Shown one piece after another: positions 9,401-16,341 of a DNA stretch of 60,299 nucleotides. Numbering within the stretch: the stretch's first letter is position 1; every line of letters begins with the position of its first letter. Source of the DNA: Acidimicrobiaceae bacterium (GTDB taxonomy: Bacteria > Actinomycetota > Acidimicrobiia > Acidimicrobiales > Aldehydirespiratoraceae); assembly GCA_009843735.1 (NCBI GenBank), contig VYCW01000085.1, positions 1 through 60,299 of the forward strand. Direction: 5' to 3'. Made by a program: the position numbers and the translations under genes. Below the pieces are notes generated by a model. That model saw only the letters and a program-made list of their open reading frames with translations, searched no databases and was not told the origin of the DNA.

Positions 9401-9820
9401 CGTCTGTTCCTGGTGATTCGCGAGGAGTTGGGAGCCTCATACGGTGCGGGGGCCGTGATCGATGGCAACACGGCTCCCAGCCAGTTCTTCGACTCGGTGG
9501 TCTACGCCTCGCTCGATCCGACCCGGTTCGACGAGATCTACGCCACCATGCAGGACATCCTCGCCGATGTGGCCGCCAACGGGCTGACGCCAGCGGAGTT
9601 CGAGCAGGCCGTCGCCATCAGGACGACCGACTACGCCCGAACGCGCAACGTACACCTCCTCAGCGCGCTGCTGGCCAGACCCCACGTTGGTGACGAGAAC
9701 GTGCTCACCCAGAAGCGCCGCACCGAGGAACTGGGCCGCCTGACTCCCGAGGATGTGCAGGCCCTGGCGGCCGCGCTCTACGGTGATGGCGGGCGTATCG
9801 AGATCTTGAGAAGGCCGTGA
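6446..9820 (+). CDS. Secreted SLH-repeat / M16 metalloprotease fusion
   Basis: The 1124-aa exported protein has a signal peptide (about residues 1-32, cut near AAAQA). Three SLH-like repeats follow at about residues 45-215, each with Cys pairs and a C-P-[DEN]-x-x-[VML]-x-R-[GW] core ending in an RGQM-type helix. From about residue 230 it is a full M16 (pitrilysin/insulinase) peptidase. The inverted zinc motif HFVEH lies at residues 279-283, and the third ligand is probably in ESERGVVLDEY (E357 or E359). A second, catalytically silent M16 half occupies the C-terminal third. ATG 6446 follows AGGAG with good spacing. The SLH part should hold the protease on the cell surface. The gene overlaps upp by 4 bases. 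M16 enzymes normally cut peptides; the substrate here is unknown. Confidence 0.92.
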   Translation: MTRPRCRVAVVAAIAVAASIFAYAPSAAAQAAAQDAGGHQVSIDALDNYGYHAGVEMFAGTGCADSDELCPEEPVLRWEIAVWLVRIIDRANPAAIRSSRYDDVEARAWWAPHAERLAEIGIDLSCGPDQLCPNEAMDRGQMAEFLVRILDLPRAGTAAFVDVSADHPYVDDIDRLAGARITGGCGTNPARYCPDQHVTRGQMITFLARALAIVDLAPPVAAQDPTPLPVDPEVVIGTLDNGLTYYLRHNDDPGKNLAVRLLVNVGSVDETDEEAGIGHFVEHMLFNGTADFPGLSLGVALREIGVELGPDVNASVGHDRTVYQVEVRLDEPHKAPLVFHALSQMASAATFTDEAVESERGVVLDEYRLSVESVNGSIGREFDRIYTQGTPYEGRDPIGTVETVNAMTAEDLRAFYEKWYVPGNMAVVAVGDMAVDDLEALVEEHFGALAPGEPRQPPSVYIPPAGSASHVVTDPRYGVSFISLDIPIDPHDRSTVGGDRLTTMESLIEVMVENRLNDAYDRGELSQVDPPSFFSFIYNRGLRYYGTNWQGDNLDAASADYLSVLLTAQEHGFTDGDRGRAIRQIVSSLQLRLDSAPTIQDSQWVGRYQDHFLYGADIDSVAGSVIRTATLLTEITTEELTEHFRWQMERGGLLAIAVGPDPSSVPTVAELDAALASAAPGPPPEEAAAIDQLMDLPEPADPTSEGSFDLFEGRYEGYEWEFANGVRVMFTPSDIAEGTVSLQAQSLGGWSVLEPGDRALSAIATDAVQGSGLGDVSRLELNRFLEDRNVSLGAFIGETVEGFSGAAGVDDVETMFQLLHLLVTEPRIDDQSYADAIHTAETRLERAERDPRWQAAIAYLEARYGTTWHRAVASREEIDSLTPERLLAMYRSRLGSVDDLVVAVVGDIDASVIERLARHYIGTLPAGEADTYVDHRRPFPAGLVQRQVEVGEGESAVLEIYHETDLEVTPLRAVAADVLTTALAERLFLVIREELGASYGAGAVIDGNTAPSQFFDSVVYASLDPTRFDEIYATMQDILADVAANGLTPAEFEQAVAIRTTDYARTRNVHLLSALLARPHVGDENVLTQKRRTEELGRLTPEDVQALAAALYGDGGRIEILRRP

Positions 9821-10443
9821 CAGAAGTCCATGTCGTCGACAACGCGCTGGTGGCCGAGAGGGTCACGCGCCTGCGCTACTCGTCCACCCCCAATCACGAG
9901 TTCAGGCGGCTGCTGAGCGACCTCAGCTCAGTCCTCGTGTACGAGGCGATGCGGCGGGCGCCACTGGTGCCCGTCGACATCACCACGCCCATGGGACCGG
10001 CCACCGGGATGCGCTTCGAACGTCTCCCGGTGGTGGTGCCCGTGCTGCGGGCCGGCCTGGGGATGCTCGACGCCGCGCTGGACCTGCTCGGTGACGTGCA
10101 GGTGGCCTTCGTGGGGCTCAGGCGCAACGAGAGCACGCTGGAGGCCCGCGAGTATGCGAGCACGCTGCCAGAGGACCTCGACGGCCGCGACGCGCTGATC
10201 CTGGATCCGATGCTGGCCACCGGAGGGTCGTTCGTGCACGCCTGCGAGCTGCTGCGGGACGCCGGGGCCGGCCGGGTCACCGCGGTGTGCGTGCTGGCCG
10301 CCCCCGAGGGGATCGAGCGGGTGCGGGACGCCGGGGTGGCCGACGCCATCTGCGTGGCCGCCGTAGACGAGTCGCTCGACTCCAACGGGTTCATCCTGCC
10401 GGGCCTCGGCGACGCCGGGGACCGCCAGTTCGGCCCGCCGTGA
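9817..10443 (+). CDS. upp: Uracil phosphoribosyltransferase
   Basis: Converts uracil and PRPP to UMP in pyrimidine salvage; cytoplasmic, 208 aa, the typical length. The PRPP-binding loop is visible as ILDPMLATGGS and the uracil-binding C-terminal region as DESLDSNGFILPGLGDAGDR. Conserved VPVLRAGLGM and YEAMR segments are also present. The GTG start at 9817 overlaps the stop of the protease gene (GTGA), so the two are translationally coupled although functionally unrelated. A GC hairpin without a T-tract (10445-10459, CCGGCG/CGCCGG) follows the stop and may slow or end transcription. Confidence 0.96.
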   Translation: MTEVHVVDNALVAERVTRLRYSSTPNHEFRRLLSDLSSVLVYEAMRRAPLVPVDITTPMGPATGMRFERLPVVVPVLRAGLGMLDAALDLLGDVQVAFVGLRRNESTLEAREYASTLPEDLDGRDALILDPMLATGGSFVHACELLRDAGAGRVTAVCVLAAPEGIERVRDAGVADAICVAAVDESLDSNGFILPGLGDAGDRQFGPP

Positions 10444-10505
10444 GCCGGCGCCGCGCCGGGTCGGCCGCCGCCGGGCCGGTGCTGCCGGCAACCTGATCCC
10501 GGGGC

Positions 10506-11444
10506 GTGCCTGTGAACGGTCCGATCGCGGTGGTCCCCGACTCCCGGCCCGTGATGCACCAGGCGTTCGCGGGCGCGGTCCGCGATGCGGGCGGCGGGGT
10601 GGCGGCATCCGCGGCTGACCTGGCCGAGGCCCGAGCCATTGTGTGGGCCGACCCGTACGTCCCCCATCGCTACCCGGAGGTGGTCGCTTCGGTTCCGGCG
10701 GTCGAGTGGGTGCAGCTCCCCTACGCGGGGATCGAGCCGTTCCTCGACTATCTCGACCCCCGCCTGGTGTGGACCTGTGCCAAGGGCGTGTACGCCGACC
10801 CGGTGGCCGAATGGGTCATGGCCGCGCTGCTGATGGGCCTGCGGGACTTCCACCTGTTCGCCTCGGCCGACTCGTGGTGCGCCGAGTCGGGGCGCAACCT
10901 GCTGGGAGCTCGCATCACCGTGCTCGGCGCTGGCGGCATCACCCGCGCGCTGCTGCGGCTGCTGGAGCCGTGGGGCTGCCAGGTGACCGTGGTGCGGCGC
11001 ACTGCGGAGCCGGTGCAGGGCGCGGCCCGGACGTTCTCGCTGGCCGACGTGCATCAGGCCGTGGCCGGTGCGGACGCGGTCGTGTTGGCCCTGGCTCTCA
11101 CCGACGAGACCCGGCATGTGGTGGACGCCGCCCTGCTGAAGGCCATGGGACCGCAGTGCTGGCTGGTGAACGTCGCCCGCGGCGGCCACGTGGACCACGG
11201 CGCGCTGGGTGCGGCCCTGCGGTCGGGGGTGATCGCCGGTGCGGTGCTGGACGTGACCGACCCCGAGCCGCTGCCCGACAGCTCCGAGCTGTGGGGATTG
11301 CAGAACTGTGTGATCACGCCCCACATCGGCAACACCCGGGAGATGGGCCTGCCGCTGATCACCAACCGGGTGCGGGAAAACGTGCGGCGCTGGCTGGCCG
11401 GCGAGGACCTGCTGGGCCTAGTCGACGTAGCCCTCGGCTACTGA
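10506..11444 (+). CDS. D-2-hydroxyacid dehydrogenase family protein
   Basis: NAD(P)-dependent oxidoreductase of the D-isomer 2-hydroxyacid dehydrogenase superfamily, 312 aa, cytoplasmic. The Rossmann glycine motif is VLGAGGIT. The catalytic triad can be read as Arg in NVARGGHVD, Glu in DVTDPEPLP and His in ITPHIGNT. The N-terminal substrate domain contains VQLPYAGIE, a variant of the usual substrate loop. Two GTG starts lie two codons apart (10506 and 10512); the first was kept. The gene follows upp by 62 bases on the same strand. The substrate could be glyoxylate/hydroxypyruvate, a phosphoglycerate-like acid or a branched keto acid; the sequence does not decide. It is separate from the paralogue inside the inositol island. 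Confidence 0.88.
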   Translation: MPVNGPIAVVPDSRPVMHQAFAGAVRDAGGGVAASAADLAEARAIVWADPYVPHRYPEVVASVPAVEWVQLPYAGIEPFLDYLDPRLVWTCAKGVYADPVAEWVMAALLMGLRDFHLFASADSWCAESGRNLLGARITVLGAGGITRALLRLLEPWGCQVTVVRRTAEPVQGAARTFSLADVHQAVAGADAVVLALALTDETRHVVDAALLKAMGPQCWLVNVARGGHVDHGALGAALRSGVIAGAVLDVTDPEPLPDSSELWGLQNCVITPHIGNTREMGLPLITNRVRENVRRWLAGEDLLGLVDVALGY

Positions 11445-11478
11445 CACCCGCCTCGACGGCTGGCTTCCAATTGAGTAC

Positions 11479-11515
11479 TTGACACGGCTCTCTTGTTGAT
11501 GCAAACTAGTTTGCA
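11479..11515 (+). promoter_or_regulatory. Promoter with 16-bp perfect palindromic operator
   Basis: A consensus -35 box TTGACA (11479-11484) is followed after 17 bases by a weak -10 (CAAACT, 11502-11507). The perfect palindrome TGCAAACTAGTTTGCA (11500-11515) lies over this -10, and a further half-site CAAACTA follows at 11519-11525. The site sits upstream of a membrane-protein, winged-helix-regulator and hydrolase operon, so autorepression by the encoded regulator is the simple inference. Confidence 0.7.
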
Positions 11516-11544
11516 ATACAAACTATCTGCGGGAGGCGGAGCTA

Positions 11545-12177
11545 ATGGGAACATTCGATGAGGGCGCAGATGCCCTGACGACCGAGGGGAGCTGGCAGGC
11601 GATACATGCCACCATGGACGACGCCCGAAGCTCCCTGTACCTCGCCGGCAGCGCGACGATCCTGCTGCTCTGGGGCGTGATCATCTCGGTGGGGTTCCTG
11701 ACCCAGTACAGCATCCTCACGCTGGCACCCGACTTCGCCGAGCAGCGGCCGTGGTTCACGGGCCCCCTGTGGGGCGGCATCGGGATGACCGGAGGAGTCT
11801 GCAGCGGCATCATCGGACACCGCGCCGGCCAGCGGCTTGCTGCCGGTGACGCGGCCCGCCGGGCCGGGCTGCGGGTGTTCTTCTTCTGGACCTCATTCGT
11901 TGTGGGGGGATTCCTCATCCTGATGGTCGCCGGGCTGTTGAACGCGGACAGGGTGGACGACGCGACGCGCGCCTGGATCGCGATGGTGGCCCTGGCGTAC
12001 GTCCTGTTCGGAATCATCACCCGGGTGGTGATCGCTCTGACGGGCCTCGGCTTCGCCGTCGCATTCTTCGTCCCCCACTACCTGCTCGGCGATGCCGCCC
12101 TGGCCGTGACCGGAGTGTTGACCCTGGTGACGTTCGGCCTCGGCTTCGCATGGATCCGCAGGACCGGCGAGTGGTGA
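11545..12177 (+). CDS. Polytopic membrane protein of unknown function (210 aa)
   Basis: Unknown function. After a soluble N-terminus of about 30 residues there are about six hydrophobic segments, including YLAGSATILLLWGVIISVGF, VFFFWTSFVVGGFLILMVAGL, WIAMVALAYVLFGIITRVVI and a C-terminal AVTGVLTLVTFGLGFAWI. No catalytic or transport motif was recognised. The ATG at 11545 is well placed after GGGAGG. It is the first gene of a unit with a winged-helix regulator (7 bases downstream) and a metallo-beta-lactamase-fold protein, all behind the palindromic operator at 11500-11515. Small membrane proteins paired with this type of regulator often serve stress or efflux-related functions, but no function can be read from the sequence here. 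Confidence 0.8.
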   Translation: MGTFDEGADALTTEGSWQAIHATMDDARSSLYLAGSATILLLWGVIISVGFLTQYSILTLAPDFAEQRPWFTGPLWGGIGMTGGVCSGIIGHRAGQRLAAGDAARRAGLRVFFFWTSFVVGGFLILMVAGLLNADRVDDATRAWIAMVALAYVLFGIITRVVIALTGLGFAVAFFVPHYLLGDAALAVTGVLTLVTFGLGFAWIRRTGEW

Positions 12178-12184
12178 GCAGCCC

Positions 12185-12550
12185 GTGAACGGCGAGGTCT
12201 CCCCCACCGGGATCCCGGTCGTACTCGACGAGACCATCCATCAGCCGACCCGGCTTCGGATTATGACGCTGCTGGTCTCGGTGCCGGAGCCAGACCGGTT
12301 GGCCTACGGGTTCATCCAGCAGACCCTGGGCCTGACCGGCGGGAATCAGACCGTCCACCTGCGCAAGCTCGAGGCGGCTGGCTTCCTGGCCATCACGAAG
12401 GAGTTCGAAGGCTCCAAGCCCAGAACATGGTTGCAGGCGACCCGAGCCGGGCGGAAGGCCTACGCCGAGTACCTCGCAGACCTCGAGAAGGCACTCGGGT
12501 TACGTGTCCACCGGACGGCTCAAGACGACGGGCAAGCAGGCAGAAAGTGA
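12185..12550 (+). CDS. Winged-helix transcriptional regulator (HTH_34-like)
   Basis: A 121-aa DNA-binding protein. The fold is a winged helix of the MarR/ArsR-like HTH_34 type: helix 1 around HQPTRLRIMTLL, a recognition-helix region with GLTGGNQTVHLRKLEAAGFL, a wing with ITKEFEGSKPRTWLQAT, and a C-terminal dimerisation helix (AGRKAYAEYLADLEKAL). No metal-binding Cys cluster is visible, so it is unlikely to be a classical ArsR metal sensor. It lies 7 bases after the membrane-protein gene and its stop overlaps the GTG of the hydrolase gene. The likely target is the perfect palindrome at 11500-11515 in front of the same unit. The inducer is unknown, though a product of the neighbouring hydrolase is a reasonable guess. 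Confidence 0.85.
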   Translation: MNGEVSPTGIPVVLDETIHQPTRLRIMTLLVSVPEPDRLAYGFIQQTLGLTGGNQTVHLRKLEAAGFLAITKEFEGSKPRTWLQATRAGRKAYAEYLADLEKALGLRVHRTAQDDGQAGRK

Positions 12551-13239
12551 CCGGCCGCGACTTGGCAAGTCTGCCCCGCATCGACATCGTGTCGGTGGGG
12601 CGGGTGACGCGGGTTCCTGATTGGCCCGGCGATGGATTCGGCGAGACGTTCGACGTGTGCAGCTTCGTGATCCATCACCCCGGCGGCCCGATTGTTGTCG
12701 ACGCCGGGATCGGAAGCGGCAATGCGCTCATCGACGAGCTCTACGCCCCCCAGACGGTCGACATCGGAGATGCGCTGGCCGCATGTGGCGTGACCCTAGA
12801 GGACATTCAAGCGCTCGTCCTCACCCACCTCCACTTCGACCATTGCGGCCAGGCATGCCGGATCAGCGCCCCGACCTTCGTGCAGCGAGCCGAGCTGAAG
12901 GCGGCCCGTGCGCCGAACTACACGGTGCCGGAGTGGATCCCTGACGGCGATGTTCGGCCGGTTGATGGCGACCAGGTGATAGCAACCGGCGTCAAGGCCA
13001 TCGCCACGCCCGGGCATACGCCGGGTCACCAGTCCGTCGTGGTCGAAGCAGAGAACGGCCGGGCCGTGATCGTCGGGCAGGCGTGCTACCGGGCTCAGGA
13101 CTTTGCCGCACCCGAACCGGTGCCGGACTGCGACGAGGACGGGGTTGACCTCGCACAGTCGTCGATCGAGCGGCTTCGAGCCCTAGCGCCGGCGAAGTTC
13201 TATTTCAGCCACGACGACCAGATTCTTCTGATTGAGTAA
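12547..13239 (+). CDS. Metallo-beta-lactamase-fold hydrolase (lactonase-like)
   Basis: The 230-aa protein has the metal-binding signature THLHFDHCG (HxHxDH), further ligand histidines in TPGHTPGH and near the C-terminus (FSHDD), and the long N-terminal strand pair typical of AiiA/AttM-type N-acyl-homoserine-lactonases and related esterases. The catalytic centre should be a dinuclear zinc site, and the protein is cytoplasmic. The GTG at 12547 overlaps the regulator stop by 4 bases; the longer in-frame extension to 12427 is only a shadow of the regulator gene and is rejected. The family also includes glyoxalase II-like and lactone/ester hydrolases, so substrate assignment is open. Its operon position suggests it acts on a compound sensed by the adjacent regulator. 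Confidence 0.88.
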   Translation: MTGRDLASLPRIDIVSVGRVTRVPDWPGDGFGETFDVCSFVIHHPGGPIVVDAGIGSGNALIDELYAPQTVDIGDALAACGVTLEDIQALVLTHLHFDHCGQACRISAPTFVQRAELKAARAPNYTVPEWIPDGDVRPVDGDQVIATGVKAIATPGHTPGHQSVVVEAENGRAVIVGQACYRAQDFAAPEPVPDCDEDGVDLAQSSIERLRALAPAKFYFSHDDQILLIE

Positions 13240-13273
13240 CATTTAAATTTACTGTCTTGTTGGTAAATGGCCG

Positions 13274-14725
13274 ATGAATGTCACACCCCTCTGGCAGGAT
13301 GTGTCCATGGTGATGCAGACGGCACGACGGGTGCGGGAAGGGCTGGCGGAACTGGTCCGGCTGGTGAACGATCCGACGACTTCGACTTCGGATTTGCGGG
13401 CGGTACTTGCGGAGTGCAAGGCGTTCGGGGGCCAGTTGGCGGTGTTGCAGGCGGACGCTGCTGGGGGCTTGGCCGTGCGGGAGAGCCATGGAGATGGCGG
13501 CGTGGGGGTGTTGGCGAAGGCTGCGGGGTTGTCGAAGCGGGACGCAGCCAGCCAGGTCAACACGGCAGAGAAGTTGGCGTCGTTGCCTTCAGTGCGCGAC
13601 GCGGTCGAGAACGGCAAGATCTCGGTGGCTAATGCCAGGGTACTGGCCGGCACGTGTGACAAGGCCGACGCCGAGCAGATCGAACAGGACGCCGACTTGT
13701 TGGCTCAGGCGGCGGTGCTGTCCCCTGAGCAGTTCTCGCGCGAGGCCAGCCGGTGGGCGGCACGACGCCAAGCCGACGATGGCGAGAAGCGGTATCGGCG
13801 CCAGCGGGCCCGGCGCAGGCTGAGCTTCTGGGACGGCGATGACGGGATGGTGCATCTGAGGGGCGAACTGGACCCGGTGACCGGCGCCAAGGTACTCAAG
13901 CGGTTCCTGGAGGAGTCCGAGCGGCTGCGCCGTCTGGACCTGCACAGCCCCGGCGGGGAGAAGCGCAACGGCAACCAGCGCATGGCTGACGCGTTCGACA
14001 CGCTCACTTCCCACGGCAGCATCTACACCAAGATGGCCGGCGCTACGGCCGATGATGGCCGCGGGGCCGGCTCTGGGACTGACGCGACTAGCGACAGCAG
14101 TGGCAAGTGCCGCTGTGGTGCCCGGCCGTCGGCGGACATCACCATCGTGCAGCATCTCAGCGCCGATGGCACTGCCGCCTTCGCTGAGGTTGCCGGGGGC
14201 GGGGTGATCCCCCAGAGCGTGCTGGAGGAGCACTTCTGCAACGCCCGCGTCAAGGGGGTGGTGTTCAGCTCAGAAGGGCTGCCGCTATGGCACGGCCACA
14301 CCAAGCGGGTGGCCACCAAGGCCCAGATGAACGCGCTTCGGGCCCGATATGGAGCATGCGGGGGCTGTGGCGCCGACATGTGGATCTGTGATGGCCATCA
14401 CGTAGAGCCGGTGTCACAAGGCGGGCCCACCAACATCGACAACATGATGCTGTTGTGTTGGTGGTGTCACCAGAAGGTCCATCACCACGGTTGGCGGGAG
14501 GTGCCCGACGGGCGAGGCCTCTACACCATCGCACCACCCGAACGGATCCGCCACGGACCCGCCCGCGCCCCGGACCCGCCACCTGCGCACGGACCACCGT
14601 CGCGGCATGGTCCCGGAGGGGCGGGACATGGGAGGACGGAGCAGGCCGAGCCACGTGGGTCCAGCTCCATGGTGCCGAACCCGCCATCGCTTCTCCAGAC
14701 CGAGCCGCTATTCACTGTTGTGTAG
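13274..14725 (+). CDS. DUF222 domain protein with C-terminal HNH nuclease motif
   Basis: A 483-aa protein of the actinobacterial DUF222-HNH family (13E12 type). The helical DUF222 region spans about residues 15-230. A variable Gly/Ser-rich linker follows, then an HNH zinc-finger nuclease domain near residues 350-410, with CGGCGADMWICDGHHVEP, the Asn-containing GGPTNIDNMMLLC and the CWWCHQKVHH end. The Cys pairs and His-Asn-His residues are all present. The C-terminal 70 residues are Pro/Gly/Arg-rich and low complexity. ATG 13274 was taken; a second ATG a few codons inside is possible. An AT-rich patch (about 13240-13262) precedes it. These genes often occur in many copies per genome and resemble selfish or defence-related nucleases; the true function is not established. 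Confidence 0.9.
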   Translation: MNVTPLWQDVSMVMQTARRVREGLAELVRLVNDPTTSTSDLRAVLAECKAFGGQLAVLQADAAGGLAVRESHGDGGVGVLAKAAGLSKRDAASQVNTAEKLASLPSVRDAVENGKISVANARVLAGTCDKADAEQIEQDADLLAQAAVLSPEQFSREASRWAARRQADDGEKRYRRQRARRRLSFWDGDDGMVHLRGELDPVTGAKVLKRFLEESERLRRLDLHSPGGEKRNGNQRMADAFDTLTSHGSIYTKMAGATADDGRGAGSGTDATSDSSGKCRCGARPSADITIVQHLSADGTAAFAEVAGGGVIPQSVLEEHFCNARVKGVVFSSEGLPLWHGHTKRVATKAQMNALRARYGACGGCGADMWICDGHHVEPVSQGGPTNIDNMMLLCWWCHQKVHHHGWREVPDGRGLYTIAPPERIRHGPARAPDPPPAHGPPSRHGPGGAGHGRTEQAEPRGSSSMVPNPPSLLQTEPLFTVV

Positions 14726-14834
14726 CCGGCGACCCAGCCTTACGCCACCAACTGGAGCTAGCCACTGTTCAACATCGTCTAGTTGGCGGCCCCGCTCAAG
14801 GCTCGGCCGTCAACCCGCTGGGTCGGCTGTTGCT

Positions 14835-15443
14835 CTAGGCGCTGTCTTCTCTTCCGCTGAGGTATTGGACTCCCAGCCAGGAGCCGATCATGCCGCCGGC
14901 GGTGGAGAGGGCGAGGTCGCCTACGGTGTCGTCGTAGGTGAGGGCGAGGCCGCCGCCGGCTCCGGTCTCGGCCACGATCCACTCCGCGATCTCCCAGCCG
15001 ACGATGGCCAGCGCGCCGATGCCTACTCCCAGTAGCCACACATCGAACTTCGACATGGCGCCCGAGTCAGGACTCCGGCGGAAGCGCCAGGCGTGGAACG
15101 CAGCCACCAGCAGCACCCAGTTGAAGGTGTGCATCACATCGTCGGTGGCGTCGTAGGCGTCGTAGAGGCCGACCAGGTTGCCCAGCGTGTCGATCAGGAA
15201 CGGCGCCACCAGCAGCACGTCCGCGGTGGCCGGATAGGGCCGGAAGCGTCGCCGCCACGCCAGGGGCACCAGCACGGCCGACAGCATGAACACCGGGAAC
15301 CGGAACGCCATGCCCTTGCCCTCGAGCTGGTCCAGCGGCACCGTCAGCGCCACCACGAACGCCAGCGCCAGCGCGACCTTGATGCCGATGGCCGCCGGGA
15401 CCGCTCCCCGGCGAGCGTCCAGGCGTTCCACTCCAGCAGTCAT
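14835..15443 (-). CDS. Six-helix integral membrane protein (YjdF/DUF2238-like)
   Basis: Predicted 202-aa polytopic membrane protein with about six transmembrane segments, the first at about residues 15-38 (IGIKVALALAFVVALTVPL). The loop GLYDAYDATDDVMHTFNW and the C-terminal YDDTVGDLALSTAGGMIGSW resemble the Asp-rich and D-x-x-x-D-L-x-x-[NS]-x-x-G patterns of YjdF/DUF2238 proteins. That is a motif-level resemblance only. ATG 15443 was chosen because it precedes the first hydrophobic segment; the longer frame begins in a hydrophilic shadow. The 109-base gap to the convergent DUF222 gene holds no recognisable feature. Role unknown. Confidence 0.75.
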   Translation of the reverse strand: MTAGVERLDARRGAVPAAIGIKVALALAFVVALTVPLDQLEGKGMAFRFPVFMLSAVLVPLAWRRRFRPYPATADVLLVAPFLIDTLGNLVGLYDAYDATDDVMHTFNWVLLVAAFHAWRFRRSPDSGAMSKFDVWLLGVGIGALAIVGWEIAEWIVAETGAGGGLALTYDDTVGDLALSTAGGMIGSWLGVQYLSGREDSA

Positions 15444-15489
15444 CGCCGGCAACTCTAGGGAGTCGACCGAGCGAGACTCGCGCCCCGGG

Positions 15490-16341
15490 TCAGGCCAGCA
15501 GGCTGCGGAGTTCGGCCAGGCGGGGGGCAACCACTTCGGCGATGATGCTGGACCTGTCAGCCGGCGGGGCCAGGGCGGCCTCGCCCCATAGTGCCCGCCC
15601 GGCCATGAAGCCCGAGCAGCCCGCCGACACGGCCGCCATTAGCTGGTCGCGGTAGGACTCGTAGGAACCGCCGCCCGACAGCAGGGTCCAAGGCATGTGG
15701 CACCGCTCGCTGATCTCGGCGCACGCCCCGGCCCAGACGGCCCCGTCGGGCTCGTGGGCCGGATCCACCGGGAACGGCAGCTTGAGCAGATGGGGGTCCA
15801 TGGCCGCGAACCGCTCCACCGTCTTGACCACCAGCCGGCGGCGGGCTGAGGGGTCGTCCAGGCCGTAGAACAGCGGCTCCAGCACAAGCGGGATGCCGAC
15901 ACGGCGACACTCGGCCAGGATCGCGGCGACCGCCTCCTCCTGGGCCGCGGCGTGGCCGGGGCGGTCGGGCCGGTAGAACGCCAGCAACTTGGCCGCGGCC
16001 GCTCCCGACGCGGCGGCTGCGGCCACCGACCAGCCCTCAAGCAGCTCAACCGCCCCGGCCTCCGGGTCGGACGCGTAGCCCTGGGCCTCCAGCGCGGCAG
16101 TGAAGCCCACCCCGTCGGGCAGGGTGCCGTCGAGCAGCTGCGGTATCGAGTACTCGGGCTCCAGCATCACGCCGGTGGCCCCAGCCGCCAGCGCGCCGAC
16201 CAGCTCGCGCTTCAGATCGGTGATGTCCTCGGTGCTGACCGAGTCCGGATCCTCCGGGGCCAGCACCGCCCGCAGGGAGTCCCGATGGTCGATGGCGAGC
16301 ACCCCGAAGCGCCCGCCATCGGATATGCCGTCCAGGCTCAC
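15490..16341 (-). CDS. LacD/DUF2090-type class I aldolase, probable DKG-phosphate aldolase
   Basis: TIM-barrel aldolase of the LacD (tagatose-bisphosphate aldolase)-like family, 283 aa. The N-terminal GVLAIDHRDSLR segment is the family signature and the lysine in LLKLPFPVD matches the position of the Schiff-base lysine in LacD (VLKVEVPV). In this cluster the expected reaction is cleavage of 2-deoxy-5-keto-gluconate 6-phosphate to dihydroxyacetone phosphate and malonate semialdehyde, normally done by the unrelated IolJ or by a DUF2090 domain fused to IolC. The GTG at 16341 overlaps the iolB stop (4 bases), so the two are coupled. No other aldolase lies in the island, which supports this role. 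It is the last gene of the minus-strand island. Confidence 0.8.
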   Translation of the reverse strand: MSLDGISDGGRFGVLAIDHRDSLRAVLAPEDPDSVSTEDITDLKRELVGALAAGATGVMLEPEYSIPQLLDGTLPDGVGFTAALEAQGYASDPEAGAVELLEGWSVAAAAASGAAAAKLLAFYRPDRPGHAAAQEEAVAAILAECRRVGIPLVLEPLFYGLDDPSARRRLVVKTVERFAAMDPHLLKLPFPVDPAHEPDGAVWAGACAEISERCHMPWTLLSGGGSYESYRDQLMAAVSAGCSGFMAGRALWGEAALAPPADRSSIIAEVVAPRLAELRSLLA

